A DNA stretch of 18,863 bases from JBBTVI01 sp038063315 (GTDB taxonomy: Bacteria; Patescibacteriota; Minisyncoccia; Sungbacterales; HO2-52-23). Every line of letters starts with the position of its first letter. Positions within the stretch are counted from its first letter, which is position 1. The stretch spans positions 1 to 18,863 of the forward strand of contig JBBTVI010000024.1 in the NCBI GenBank assembly GCA_038063315.1. Direction: 5' to 3'. Positions 13,245 to 18,863 of the stretch are shown here, one piece after another. A program made the translations under genes and the position numbers. The notes under the pieces are model-generated. The model was not told the origin of the DNA, did not search any database, and saw nothing but the letters and a program-made list of their open reading frames with translations.

Positions 13245-13316
13245 CCAATTTCGTTATTGAAGCGCCTTGTTGCATTTTAAGAACAATCCGCCGTCGCTCC
13301 GCAATTCAGGCATTTG
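13245..13316. repeat. 72-bp direct repeat, copy B (identical to 11892-11963)
   Basis: Identical at all 72 positions to copy A. At its right end the sequence switches from cupin-type to hepT; the last 25 bp (13292-13316) are the core shared by all three copies. The stop codon of hepT lies within this repeat. Confidence 0.95.
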
Positions 13317-13746
13317 TCTCGTGTTCAAGAAACTCCAGAATATAGCGGCAGTATTCGGCGTATTGCGTAATCGCATCACCGACGGTTTGATAGACCGTCT
13401 GTTGATCCAACTCATTATATTCGTGAATAATGCGATTGCGAAATCCCGCACTCGCCGCGATGTGCTGCGCAAAGATTTCCGGCAAGATATGTAATCTCTC
13501 AAGGAGAAGAAACGTCTCCGTGTAATCTTTAGGAGGCGCAATATCTTTGCCGGACAGCTCGGCGAGAATATGACGGTTGATATCGATGGCGCGACCAATA
13601 ATTTTTGCAAGCGTCCACTCCAGAGCGCTCCATCGTTCCCACTCGGACGCCATTTCATGAAACGTCAACCGTCGAAACCGTTCAAGGCGTTTCAGATCCT
13701 CCTGGATCAATCCTATTTTGCGACGAATAAATGGCGAATCAAGCAT
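13306..13746 (-). CDS. hepT: HepT-type HEPN ribonuclease toxin
   Basis: The 146-residue all-helical protein is of the DUF86/HEPN kind. The toxin motif R-x4-H-x-Y is present as RNRIIHEY (about 102-109). EWTLAKIIGRAIDINRHIL (43-61) matches the conserved first helices. HepT is a ribonuclease neutralised when MntA adds AMP to the Tyr of this motif, and that Tyr is intact. The start overlaps the mntA stop by 8 nt (ATGCTTGA), the same overlap seen in abiEi/abiEii. The last residues (after LEFLEHE) and the TGA stop are read from the duplicated 25-bp core. The original C-terminus may therefore have been altered by insertion. Confidence 0.9.
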   Translation of the reverse strand: MLDSPFIRRKIGLIQEDLKRLERFRRLTFHEMASEWERWSALEWTLAKIIGRAIDINRHILAELSGKDIAPPKDYTETFLLLERLHILPEIFAQHIAASAGFRNRIIHEYNELDQQTVYQTVGDAITQYAEYCRYILEFLEHETNA

Positions 13747-14173
13747 GATGCAATGTGGTGCGCGTTAATAAACGATTTTGCTTTCTTAACATGAGCGCCT
13801 CAAGTCGCTGTAGGGGTTGCAAATCATCAAATACTCGCGTCGCATATGCCTTAAACTCGTTAAAGTCCGTTCTATCGCCATAAAGAAGCACACTGTCGCG
13901 CGTCACATAATAGCGGAACAACGGATCCGTTCCATGGAGCGATTTCAAATCCAACTCTCGCTCTGCATGATCTCCAAAAACACGAGAAAGCTCCCCGTGC
14001 AACGTGGATATTTCCTTTCCGGTGAGCGGTTTTGTGCCGAGAACCGCGATATCCAAGTCGCTGCCGCGATGATTTTTCCCCGTCGCGTAAGAACCGTGCA
14101 GAATGATGAAACGCAGCGCGTGGCGCGCGCCGATATTCTGCAATTGCTCATGTTGATTCAGATCAATCTCCAT
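13739..14173 (-). CDS. mntA: MntA-type antitoxin, minimal nucleotidyltransferase
   Basis: The 144-residue protein carries the minimal nucleotidyltransferase motif GSYATGKNHRGSDLDIAVL (27-45), i.e. GS...DxD, with a later ELDL supplying the third acidic position. MntA antitoxins AMPylate the HepT toxin. The gene is directly upstream of hepT with an 8-nt overlap, the standard order. Start ATG 14173 lies 6 nt after an extended -10 box, so the mRNA is probably leaderless. Length and motifs look intact. Confidence 0.9.
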   Translation of the reverse strand: MEIDLNQHEQLQNIGARHALRFIILHGSYATGKNHRGSDLDIAVLGTKPLTGKEISTLHGELSRVFGDHAERELDLKSLHGTDPLFRYYVTRDSVLLYGDRTDFNEFKAYATRVFDDLQPLQRLEALMLRKQNRLLTRTTLHHA

Positions 14174-14179
14174 GCATTG

Positions 14180-14207
14180 AATATATCACGGCGGCAAGTA
14201 TTTTCAA
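14180..14207 (-). promoter_or_regulatory. mntA-hepT promoter
   Basis: On the minus strand TTGAAA (14207-14202), a 16-bp spacer and TATATT (14185-14180) with an upstream TG (extended -10) end 6 nt before ATG 14173. Confidence 0.6.
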
Positions 14208-14249
14208 AACCGCATGGCGGTACGCCACCCGAAAAGAACGTTGAGGCAT

Positions 14250-14275
14250 AAAAAAATGGACGCGGCTCCGCGTCC
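14250..14275 (-). terminator. Rho-independent terminator of the cupin gene
   Basis: On the minus strand GGACGCGG (14275-14268) pairs with CCGCGTCC (14265-14258), followed by a run of seven T after one A. It lies inside the proposed inserted cassette, so the cassette would have brought a replacement terminator for the gene it interrupted. Confidence 0.8.
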
Positions 14276-14299
14276 CAATTTTAGTATTTTAAACTCGTT

Positions 14300-14812
14300 T
14301 TAACGGCCGGGCGTCGCTCCGCAATTCAGGCATTTGAAGTGGGAGCCGTTGCGTACCATAATTGTTCCGCATTCGCGGCATGACGGATGATCCTCCGCGA
14401 CATAGCGCATGCGGCGGGGAGAATCAAGCGCAATATGCGGATGGCCCACGGCGATGAAAACAAGAGTCAAGTTCGGCGATACATTCCGAACGCTATGCGG
14501 GAGTTCTGCGGCGACAAAAACAGTAATTCCTGTCTCAAACCGATACCCGGCGCCGCCGATATGGACAATTCCCGATCCCGACTGGCAATACAAGTGGTGA
14601 TCGCCCGGATGTGTATGGAGCGGAAACGCGCTGCCCGGATCCATCAAAATCAAATCCGTACCGCTTTCTACGCCGTCTTGGCTAGAACCCTCTGCGCCCT
14701 TGCGGCCCCAAATCCCTTTCAATACAACGCCATTTTCATCAACAAGATATTCCCATCTCCCGATCAGAACATTCCGATAATTCTTTCGTGGATCAAAATG
14801 CCGTACTGTCAT
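14300..14812 (-). CDS. Cupin-domain protein with C-terminal NrdJ-like zinc ribbon
   Basis: The 170-residue protein has a single cupin barrel (about 45-120). Motif 1 lies around PLHTHPGDHHLYCQSGSG, with several His and a putative metal site; motif 2 is around AELPHSVRNVSP. A zinc ribbon CRECGTIM...KCLNCG follows at about 143-165. This ribbon resembles the C-terminal zinc finger of adenosylcobalamin-dependent ribonucleotide reductases. ATG 14812 is preferred over the TTG at 14818 because AAAGGGG (14826-14820) is 7 nt upstream of it. This is one of few clear Shine-Dalgarno sites here. The end CGATPGR differs from CGATADCS in the duplicated fragment, consistent with insertion at its 3' end. The role is unknown; cupins with such His clusters often bind Fe, Mn or Zn. 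Confidence 0.85.
   Translation of the reverse strand: MTVRHFDPRKNYRNVLIGRWEYLVDENGVVLKGIWGRKGAEGSSQDGVESGTDLILMDPGSAFPLHTHPGDHHLYCQSGSGIVHIGGAGYRFETGITVFVAAELPHSVRNVSPNLTLVFIAVGHPHIALDSPRRMRYVAEDHPSCRECGTIMVRNGSHFKCLNCGATPGR
14312..14455. repeat. 144-bp direct repeat, copy C (98-99% identical to 11939-12082)
   Basis: Two mismatches in 144 bp against 11939-12082. It encodes the C-terminal half of the intact cupin gene on the minus strand. The first 25 bp are the core shared with copy B. Confidence 0.95.
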
Positions 14813-14869
14813 CGGCAAACCCCTTTCTTAGTTGCCCCGCCCTAATTGAAGAACCAAGCGTATCGTAAC

Positions 14870-14896
14870 GCAGAAATAATAACAGACGCAAGCGTC
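14870..14896 (-). terminator. Possible weak terminator of the PaaK-like operon
   Basis: On the minus strand, GACGC-TT-GCGTC (14896-14885) overlaps the stop codon and is followed by a T-rich stretch TGTTATTATTT. The stem is short and the loop tight, so this is a tentative call. Confidence 0.35.
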
Positions 14897-15725
14897 AAAC
14901 AAGCATAAACGCTTGCCGGCCGCCGGAGCACGGACATTCGGCTTTTCGGGCGTTGATTCCCGTGTCGTACCGGATGAGCGGTGTTGCAAGGCGCGCGAGT
15001 TTGGTCATGATGATGCGCTCGTCAATTTCAATCAGGCAATTCGCGTCCGGATGAAAAATCCAGTTTCCCCGGACGAACGCATCGGGGCAAATTCGGGCAA
15101 TCGCGCCTGTCTCCGGCAAGGAGAGGATCAGCACAGGATTCTGCGGCAGAAATTGCCGGTGGATCATTTGAAAATGAAAGCCGGAGCCGAAAAGAACGAG
15201 ATTCTTCAATGCCGTGAGACCTAAGAGACGCGTAAATTCCGGCCAAAACCCGATAATCATGTTCTCTTCCGTGAGCAGCGTATCAATGGTATAGTCGGCC
15301 GCAAATCGCGGCGCAAGTTGCGCAATCTGTTTTTCGCAAACCATGGGCAGGATATTTTGTTCATAGCACCAAAGGGATTTTTCCATGGCCTCGTCGCTGT
15401 CGGCGAGAAAGACGAGCGCACGCGCGCCGTCGCGGACGCCGTATTGTTCTTTGGAAAGCGCCGACAGATTGGCGCGCATAAGAAACGGTTCGTCCGTGGA
15501 GCGGATGATTTTGACAAAACAGCGTTCCTCAAAAAACAATCTCTCCGCTAACGGCGTCCGGGCGAGATGCGCGCGGGTAAGAGCGGGCAGGCGGTCAAAC
15601 GCCGCAGTGGCGTCGGCGGCCGTACGGATGCCGGAATTTGCGTAATGTCTGCGGTAGAAATCGCATGTGGGATGCTCGAACACCTGAGACAGAAGCTCGT
15701 AAAGACGGGGGTCAGGAGCGGTCAT
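14895..15725 (-). CDS. PaaK-like protein lacking the ATP-binding signature and C-terminal domain
   Basis: The 276-residue protein resembles phenylacetate-CoA ligase family members. Its N-terminus has the FYRRHYANSGI ... LPALTRAHLARTPL region, and later LPETGAIARICP, a lone GNWIFHPDANCLIEI and ATPLIRYDTG. The glycine-rich TSGTTG-type ATP motif is replaced by IRSTDEPFLMR, and the protein stops after PCSGGRQAFMLV. The C-terminal domain of about 100 residues that closes over substrate is therefore absent. It is probably not an active ligase alone. It has the N-terminal part that its upstream partner lacks, so the two may work as a pair (inference). Its start overlaps the partner's stop by 4 nt. 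Confidence 0.75.
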   Translation of the reverse strand: MTAPDPRLYELLSQVFEHPTCDFYRRHYANSGIRTAADATAAFDRLPALTRAHLARTPLAERLFFEERCFVKIIRSTDEPFLMRANLSALSKEQYGVRDGARALVFLADSDEAMEKSLWCYEQNILPMVCEKQIAQLAPRFAADYTIDTLLTEENMIIGFWPEFTRLLGLTALKNLVLFGSGFHFQMIHRQFLPQNPVLILSLPETGAIARICPDAFVRGNWIFHPDANCLIEIDERIIMTKLARLATPLIRYDTGINARKAECPCSGGRQAFMLV

Positions 15726-16861
15726 GTTTCGATTTTCCTGATTTTTACGGATTTATGCTGGTACGGGAACTCCTTGACAACCGCGACTGCAAACGGTAGG
15801 AATATGCCTCGTTGAATCAAACTATCAAAAGTCGCGGTCTGCGTCAGGTAAAGCCGTTTAGGGAATTCCCGCGCGATATAGGCGGCGGCCCCGCCGTCCG
15901 CATCTATTTTGGCGTGGGAGTCGGGATTCAGAAGGACGTTGAGGGTCAGCGCGCCGTAAATTTTGTTATCTTGCCAGACCTCGCGCGCCTCTCCCCTGTA
16001 GTCCGCGATGAGGCCGTCGAAAGAAGCCACGGCGCGTTCAAAAAGTTCCTGGCGAAGCACGATGCCGGAGAGTTTGATAAAATCAAAATTCTTCCGGCCC
16101 ATGAGTTCAAAGGTTGTCTCATTGCCGCATCGGCACGGTCCGGGAATCATTCGTCCCACATCGCCGACAAGATAATCGGTGAGGGAAACGGTCCGGCTGA
16201 GCGGACTGGAGACCGCGATTTCCCCGATGCCGTCCTGATCCGCGCTGACCAAACGGAATCGGGCTTTGCGATGGGGATGGTATTGATTCGCGTCGGTATA
16301 GGCGCATGGAAATGCGGACAGAAATCCGGTTTCAGCCGTCGCATAGTGCCCGTAGATCTGCGCGTCCGGAATTTTGTGCCGCAGAACGTCGCGGTGAATT
16401 CCGGTGAGGGCTTCGCCGATGAAGTGAACCGAGTGGACACCGGTTAGCGCGTCAGCGTTTTTCTGGTCTACGGCAACGAGCGCCCGGACCATGACCGAGG
16501 GAAAACCCAGAAAAGCGTCGGGCTGAAATTCGGACAATATTCGCCCGAGGTCGGCGTTGATGTCCTGGGGTGAAAGAACGAGCGCCCGACCAGCCGGATC
16601 CGCATTATGCGTAAAAAAATTGCTGAGGTGGGACAGCCGCGCATTGAACGATCCGAAAAAAAGAGCGGGGGCCTTGATTTCTTTGTATGTTCTGCCGTCC
16701 AAATCCTTTTTGTCGACGCCGCGCGCTCGGCAAATCAGAAGCGGTTTGCCGAGTGTCGTCCCCGAGGTCTGGCGAATCATGTAGGCCTTCGCGTTGCGAT
16801 CCTTTTCAAAATCCTTTAAGGCAGCCAGACCGATCGCATTTATATCGTCTTTTGTCATCAT
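15722..16861 (-). CDS. PaaK-like adenylate-forming enzyme, N-terminally short
   Basis: The 379-residue protein has the phenylacetate-CoA ligase family core. The ATP motif IRQTSGTTLGKPL is at about 29-41, PDAFLGFPSVM and GEALTG follow, and then YGHYATAETGF. The YLVGDVGRMIPGPCRCG segment precedes FELMGRKNFDFIKLSG and a complete C-terminal domain. Such enzymes activate a carboxylate as acyl-AMP, usually passing it to CoA or a carrier protein; the acid is not known here. The N-terminal region of about 80 residues found in usual family members is missing. It is, however, present in the downstream gene. Starts at 16861 within ATGATGA, overlapping the upstream stop by 4 nt. Confidence 0.8.
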   Translation of the reverse strand: MMTKDDINAIGLAALKDFEKDRNAKAYMIRQTSGTTLGKPLLICRARGVDKKDLDGRTYKEIKAPALFFGSFNARLSHLSNFFTHNADPAGRALVLSPQDINADLGRILSEFQPDAFLGFPSVMVRALVAVDQKNADALTGVHSVHFIGEALTGIHRDVLRHKIPDAQIYGHYATAETGFLSAFPCAYTDANQYHPHRKARFRLVSADQDGIGEIAVSSPLSRTVSLTDYLVGDVGRMIPGPCRCGNETTFELMGRKNFDFIKLSGIVLRQELFERAVASFDGLIADYRGEAREVWQDNKIYGALTLNVLLNPDSHAKIDADGGAAAYIAREFPKRLYLTQTATFDSLIQRGIFLPFAVAVVKEFPYQHKSVKIRKIET

Positions 16862-18204
16862 AATGTTGTGGATTTATTCATATTGAAGCGTGCGAGTTCG
16901 TTGGCAAAACGACTCATCCGTTTCGCGGATATTCCGACGATCTTTTTAATCGTGTCAAGCGGAACTCGCGTCCGCAGATCTGAGAATGTCTCATAGTGCG
17001 ATCGCGGGCTGAAACGGGAGGCCTGAAGAGTCGGGGACTGATTTATCCTCCAGACGCTTCGGTTAAACGGCAGAAAATATAAACTCGGATAGGCGCGCGC
17101 GATGTAGAAAAAACTGAGCGGCGGGAGGCGCTTGTGGAAAGCAAAAATCGCAAGAAGTTCGGCAAAGCGCGTGTTATAGTGGATTCCGCGTCCGATCAGA
17201 AGATCGAGCACGCTTGAGCGCTGGTCGAGCACAAAATTACGCCGTGGATGAGGGCGTCTCTCGCAATCCGCGGCCGTTGCGATATCCGCGTAATACGTGA
17301 GATCGAGCGTTGCATAAAAAGATGTCGCGGGTTGGCACCAATAATCGAGTCCGGCCTCAATTAACGGGCGGTAGATTACGAGGTCTAGAAAATGCCCCTT
17401 TTTGAGATTGAGAAAAAAATATTCGTCCGCGAGGAATACTTCAATTTGCGGACTATGCACCGCTCGTGTTTGGCCGACTGAGGCGAAAAACGCATGGGGC
17501 GTGTTTTGGCCATCATCAAATTGCCGCGCCGCATAGACAATAGGGCCGATGCGCTCCCGCGCATTTTGCATTCCCGCGATCCCGAAAAGCTCGCGCAGTT
17601 CATCCGACAGAATAACATCGGGCTTTTCGTCCGAATTGGATACCGCGGAGCTGGTGATGCCTTTAGGTTTCTCGGGTATCGCTTCCGCGCCATCCCGCAA
17701 AATCGCGCGGCGCGCGGCAATCTCTTGTGTGAGGCGCTGGCCGTTATCCTGCATCAGACGCACCCATGCAGTGAGTTCTGAAAATGTCGGCGCGACGTCG
17801 AAATATCCGAGACGGCTGGCATCCTTGATGTTCTCCATTTTTTGGAGGCGGAGCAATGCCTCTAGATAAGCGGCAATGCCTGTTTGATACGCGATGGCCG
17901 CGTGTTCCCAGCAAGTAAGAAGGCGCGCGGCACTCTCCGGTGTCGATGTCTCAAGGAATATCCGGCGTTGGGCTTCGCTCTCCAAAAGCGCCTCTAAAAA
18001 CCGTATGGGATGGGCCGATTCCTCCGGGGGATAGCGCAGAAAAAAAAGGCGCGCCGCAAAATTCGTCCGCCATATCCGTGCAATCAGGCCGAGAGAGGAG
18101 TGTAATTCTTTAAGGGCATTCCGCGCGTTATCGAGGTCAAGCCCCTCGGCCGCAAACAGCGGGTCGGTTGCGACGCGTTCTTTGAATTCCCGTATCCCTT
18201 TCAT
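16858..18204 (-). CDS. Unrecognised 448-residue protein heading the PaaK-like operon
   Basis: I do not recognise this protein. It has no signal peptide or membrane span. It looks largely helical in the first half (about 20-190). In the second half it is mixed, with FLADEYFFLNLKKGHFLDLVIYRP, RRNFVLDQRSSVLDLLIG and a basic Arg/Ser-rich end. ATG 18204 (MKGIREF) is chosen because an extended -10 box ends 7 nt upstream. A longer frame to 18405 exists, but its extra 67 codons run through the inverted repeat at 18267-18410 and have no protein character. The 4-nt overlap with the PaaK-like gene implies that the three products are made together, perhaps as a complex or a short acyl-transfer pathway. 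Confidence 0.7.
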   Translation of the reverse strand: MKGIREFKERVATDPLFAAEGLDLDNARNALKELHSSLGLIARIWRTNFAARLFFLRYPPEESAHPIRFLEALLESEAQRRIFLETSTPESAARLLTCWEHAAIAYQTGIAAYLEALLRLQKMENIKDASRLGYFDVAPTFSELTAWVRLMQDNGQRLTQEIAARRAILRDGAEAIPEKPKGITSSAVSNSDEKPDVILSDELRELFGIAGMQNARERIGPIVYAARQFDDGQNTPHAFFASVGQTRAVHSPQIEVFLADEYFFLNLKKGHFLDLVIYRPLIEAGLDYWCQPATSFYATLDLTYYADIATAADCERRPHPRRNFVLDQRSSVLDLLIGRGIHYNTRFAELLAIFAFHKRLPPLSFFYIARAYPSLYFLPFNRSVWRINQSPTLQASRFSPRSHYETFSDLRTRVPLDTIKKIVGISAKRMSRFANELARFNMNKSTTL

Positions 18205-18211
18205 CACGGGC

Positions 18212-18240
18212 ACGATAGCATGAAAATATCCGTTGACCAA
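18212..18240 (-). promoter_or_regulatory. Promoter of the three-gene PaaK-like operon
   Basis: On the minus strand TTGGTC (18240-18235), a 17-bp spacer and TATCGT (18217-18212) preceded by TGC (extended -10) end 7 nt before ATG 18204. A leaderless message is expected. Confidence 0.55.
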
Positions 18241-18266
18241 GTGGAGAGAGGGTAACCTTTGAGAGG

Positions 18267-18410
18267 TGTCATTGCGAGGAGTCCTGCTGCAGGACGACGA
18301 AGCAATCCATAACGCAGAAATTCTGGATTGTTTCGTCTTCAGTTTGCAATGATGGTCGAAATGGATTGCCGCGCTCCCCCTCGACGGACTCGGGGTCGCT
18401 CGCAATGACA
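18267..18410. repeat. Inverted-repeat element of the dispersed CATTGCGAG / GAAGCAATCC type
   Basis: Perfect 12-bp ends (TGTCATTGCGAG 18267-18278 and its complement 18399-18410) enclose further inverted pairs: GCAATCCAT 18302-18310 with ATGGATTGC 18361-18369, and the small hairpin GTCCTGCTGCAGGAC 18281-18295. The wording resembles palindromic elements that recur in intergenic DNA of many bacterial genomes. No coding capacity is evident. Confidence 0.7.
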
Positions 18411-18433
18411 GCTGTGAGGGTTACAAGAACAGC

Positions 18434-18462
18434 AATAAAACAACACCGCGCGCGGCGTTGTT
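18434..18462 (-). terminator. Rho-independent terminator of the small membrane-anchored protein gene
   Basis: A 12-bp stem without unpaired bases, running AACAACGCCGCG from 18462 and closing at 18439 with one G-U pair, is followed on the minus strand by TTATT. Because both flanks are A/T-rich it could work in both directions. Confidence 0.75.
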
Positions 18463-18500
18463 TATTTCTACTTTTTATGAAAATGTGTCGTCCGCGCGTG

Positions 18501-18749
18501 TCAGAAAAATCCGCCACAGCTGATGAATAGATCGGCATTTTTTTGGTTGTCTCCCGTCTGTTCGACGCTGACTTGTTGTGCGGCGGCGGTCTTATCATTA
18601 TCCAGCGGACAACTTGCCGGCGACTCGTTTGTCTCAGCAAACAACGCCTGGGCCTGCTGAAATTTGCCGTACCCGTAAAGAAGCGCGCTCGCAAAAAACC
18701 CTATTGCGGCTGCAAGAAATATTTTGAAATGATTTTTTTTCTGTTGCAT
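18501..18749 (-). CDS. Small membrane-anchored protein ending in SCGGFF
   Basis: The 82-residue protein starts at ATG 18749, 10 nt after a TATAAT box. A basic start (QQKKNHFK) and one hydrophobic span (IFLAAAIGFFASALLYGYG) are followed by a polar extracytoplasmic part with NESPASCPLDND. It ends LFISCGGFF. The two Cys could pair. The longer frame from 18803 crosses the promoter and is rejected. The end (hydrophobic, then Cys-Gly and aromatic residues) recalls the IIAACGYSYSQ junction before the Tyr/Ser repeats of the left-edge protein; the similarity is short. Family not recognised. Confidence 0.7.
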   Translation of the reverse strand: MQQKKNHFKIFLAAAIGFFASALLYGYGKFQQAQALFAETNESPASCPLDNDKTAAAQQVSVEQTGDNQKNADLFISCGGFF

Positions 18750-18759
18750 AGACAATATC

Positions 18760-18787
18760 ATTATACCGCGGCTGGTGTCCGAATCAA
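18760..18787 (-). promoter_or_regulatory. Promoter of the SCGGFF protein gene
   Basis: On the minus strand TTGATT (18787-18782), a 16-bp spacer and a consensus TATAAT (18765-18760) end 10 nt before ATG 18749. Confidence 0.65.
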
Positions 18788-18815
18788 TCCTTTTTATCCA
18801 CAACGCGCGGCCGCG

Positions 18816-18824
18816 TGGTACAAT
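18816..18824 (+). promoter_or_regulatory. Extended -10 box for the right-edge gene
   Basis: TGGTACAAT (TG-n-TACAAT) ends 7 nt before ATG 18832, placing the expected transcript start on or next to the A of the start codon. No clear -35 is seen, as is common for extended -10 promoters. Confidence 0.5.
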
Positions 18825-18831
18825 GACCGCA

Positions 18832-18863
18832 ATGAAAAAAACTGCGCGTTCTGAAATGCCATT
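18832..18863 (+). CDS. Start of a plus-strand gene (partial, 10 codons visible)
   Basis: ATG 18832 opens MKKTARSEMP and continues off the right edge. The call rests on the extended -10 box 7 nt upstream, the same layout as four or more genes in this window, and on the divergent arrangement with the gene at 18749. The product cannot be identified. Confidence 0.45.
   Translation, partial: MKKTARSEMP

Larger units (their letters stand above)
13317..14336. mobile_element. 1,020-bp hepT-mntA cassette inserted in the 3' end of the cupin gene
   Basis: A 25-bp core is present at 13292-13316 and 14312-14336. The DNA left of the first copy and right of the second are contiguous in copy A (11892-12082), which also holds the core once. 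Removing 13317-14336 would rejoin a cupin 3' end like that in copy A. The cassette carries hepT, mntA, the mntA promoter and a terminator for the cupin gene, and no recombinase. The mechanism is inferred from the repeat arrangement alone. Confidence 0.6.

Noticed and set aside
13254..13658. 134-codon minus frame and other frames antisense or out of frame to hepT/mntA
   Set aside because: They overlap hepT, whose R-x4-H-x-Y motif and coupling to mntA settle the frame.
14813..14818. TTG start for the cupin gene
   Set aside because: AAAGGGG is ideally spaced for ATG 14812 and only 1 nt from the TTG.
18205..18405. 67-codon N-terminal extension of the 448-residue protein
   Set aside because: It translates the inverted-repeat element and crosses the promoter; the residues look like random Ser/Arg-rich read-through.
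1..18863. tRNA, rRNA, integrase or transposase genes
   Set aside because: Looked for conserved RNA segments and recombinase motifs on both strands and saw none; an unusual small RNA could have been missed.

Overview
The window reads like accessory DNA from an uncultured bacterium. I suspect Candidate Phyla Radiation/Patescibacteria, but there is no rRNA, tRNA or marker gene here to confirm it. The suspicion rests on many small membrane-anchored proteins of unknown function, almost no Shine-Dalgarno sequences, and -10 boxes sitting only 6-20 nt before start codons. TGA is used as an ordinary stop. No CRISPR array was seen.

Bases 1-9,000 hold a set of genes that share themes. The left edge carries a TPR-like membrane protein (minus strand, cut by the window) whose C-terminus is a tandem 8-residue Tyr/Ser/Gln repeat. 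Divergent from it is a membrane-anchored polysaccharide deacetylase fused to a Cys/His-rich domain. Next come an HTTM (vitamin K-dependent carboxylase-like) membrane protein and a small overlapping membrane protein. These are followed by a two-gene YcaO cyclodehydratase / SagB-type dehydrogenase operon, the classical enzyme pair for making azol(in)e-containing peptides. A fused phosphoribosyltransferase/PQQ-type beta-propeller protein converges on that operon. A second membrane-anchored Cys/His-rich protein, clearly related to the deacetylase tail domain, follows. Downstream lie a 26-residue membrane peptide, a small membrane protein ending in seven (Ala/Gly)-Asp-Ser repeats, and a TPR-like membrane protein. 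The repeat-tailed, Ser/Thr-rich proteins are the best candidate YcaO substrates in view, but this is inference.

Bases 11,100-14,900 are a patchwork. A 150-bp MITE-like inverted repeat precedes a small secreted protein that has a textbook promoter, Shine-Dalgarno and terminator. Then come two toxin-antitoxin modules, AbiEi/AbiEii and MntA/HepT, embedded in duplicated copies of the 3' end of a cupin/zinc-ribbon gene. The repeats let the history be read. A 1,020-bp hepT-mntA cassette appears to be inserted in the 3' end of the cupin gene with a 25-bp core duplicated at its ends. An uninterrupted copy of the same 3' end survives at 11,892-12,082, on the other side of the abiE module.

Bases 14,900-18,200 hold a tightly overlapping three-gene minus-strand operon: an unrecognised 448-residue protein and two complementary PaaK-like (phenylacetate-CoA ligase family) adenylate-forming proteins. 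The right edge has a dispersed-type inverted repeat, a strong terminator, a small membrane-anchored protein and the first codons of a new plus-strand gene.
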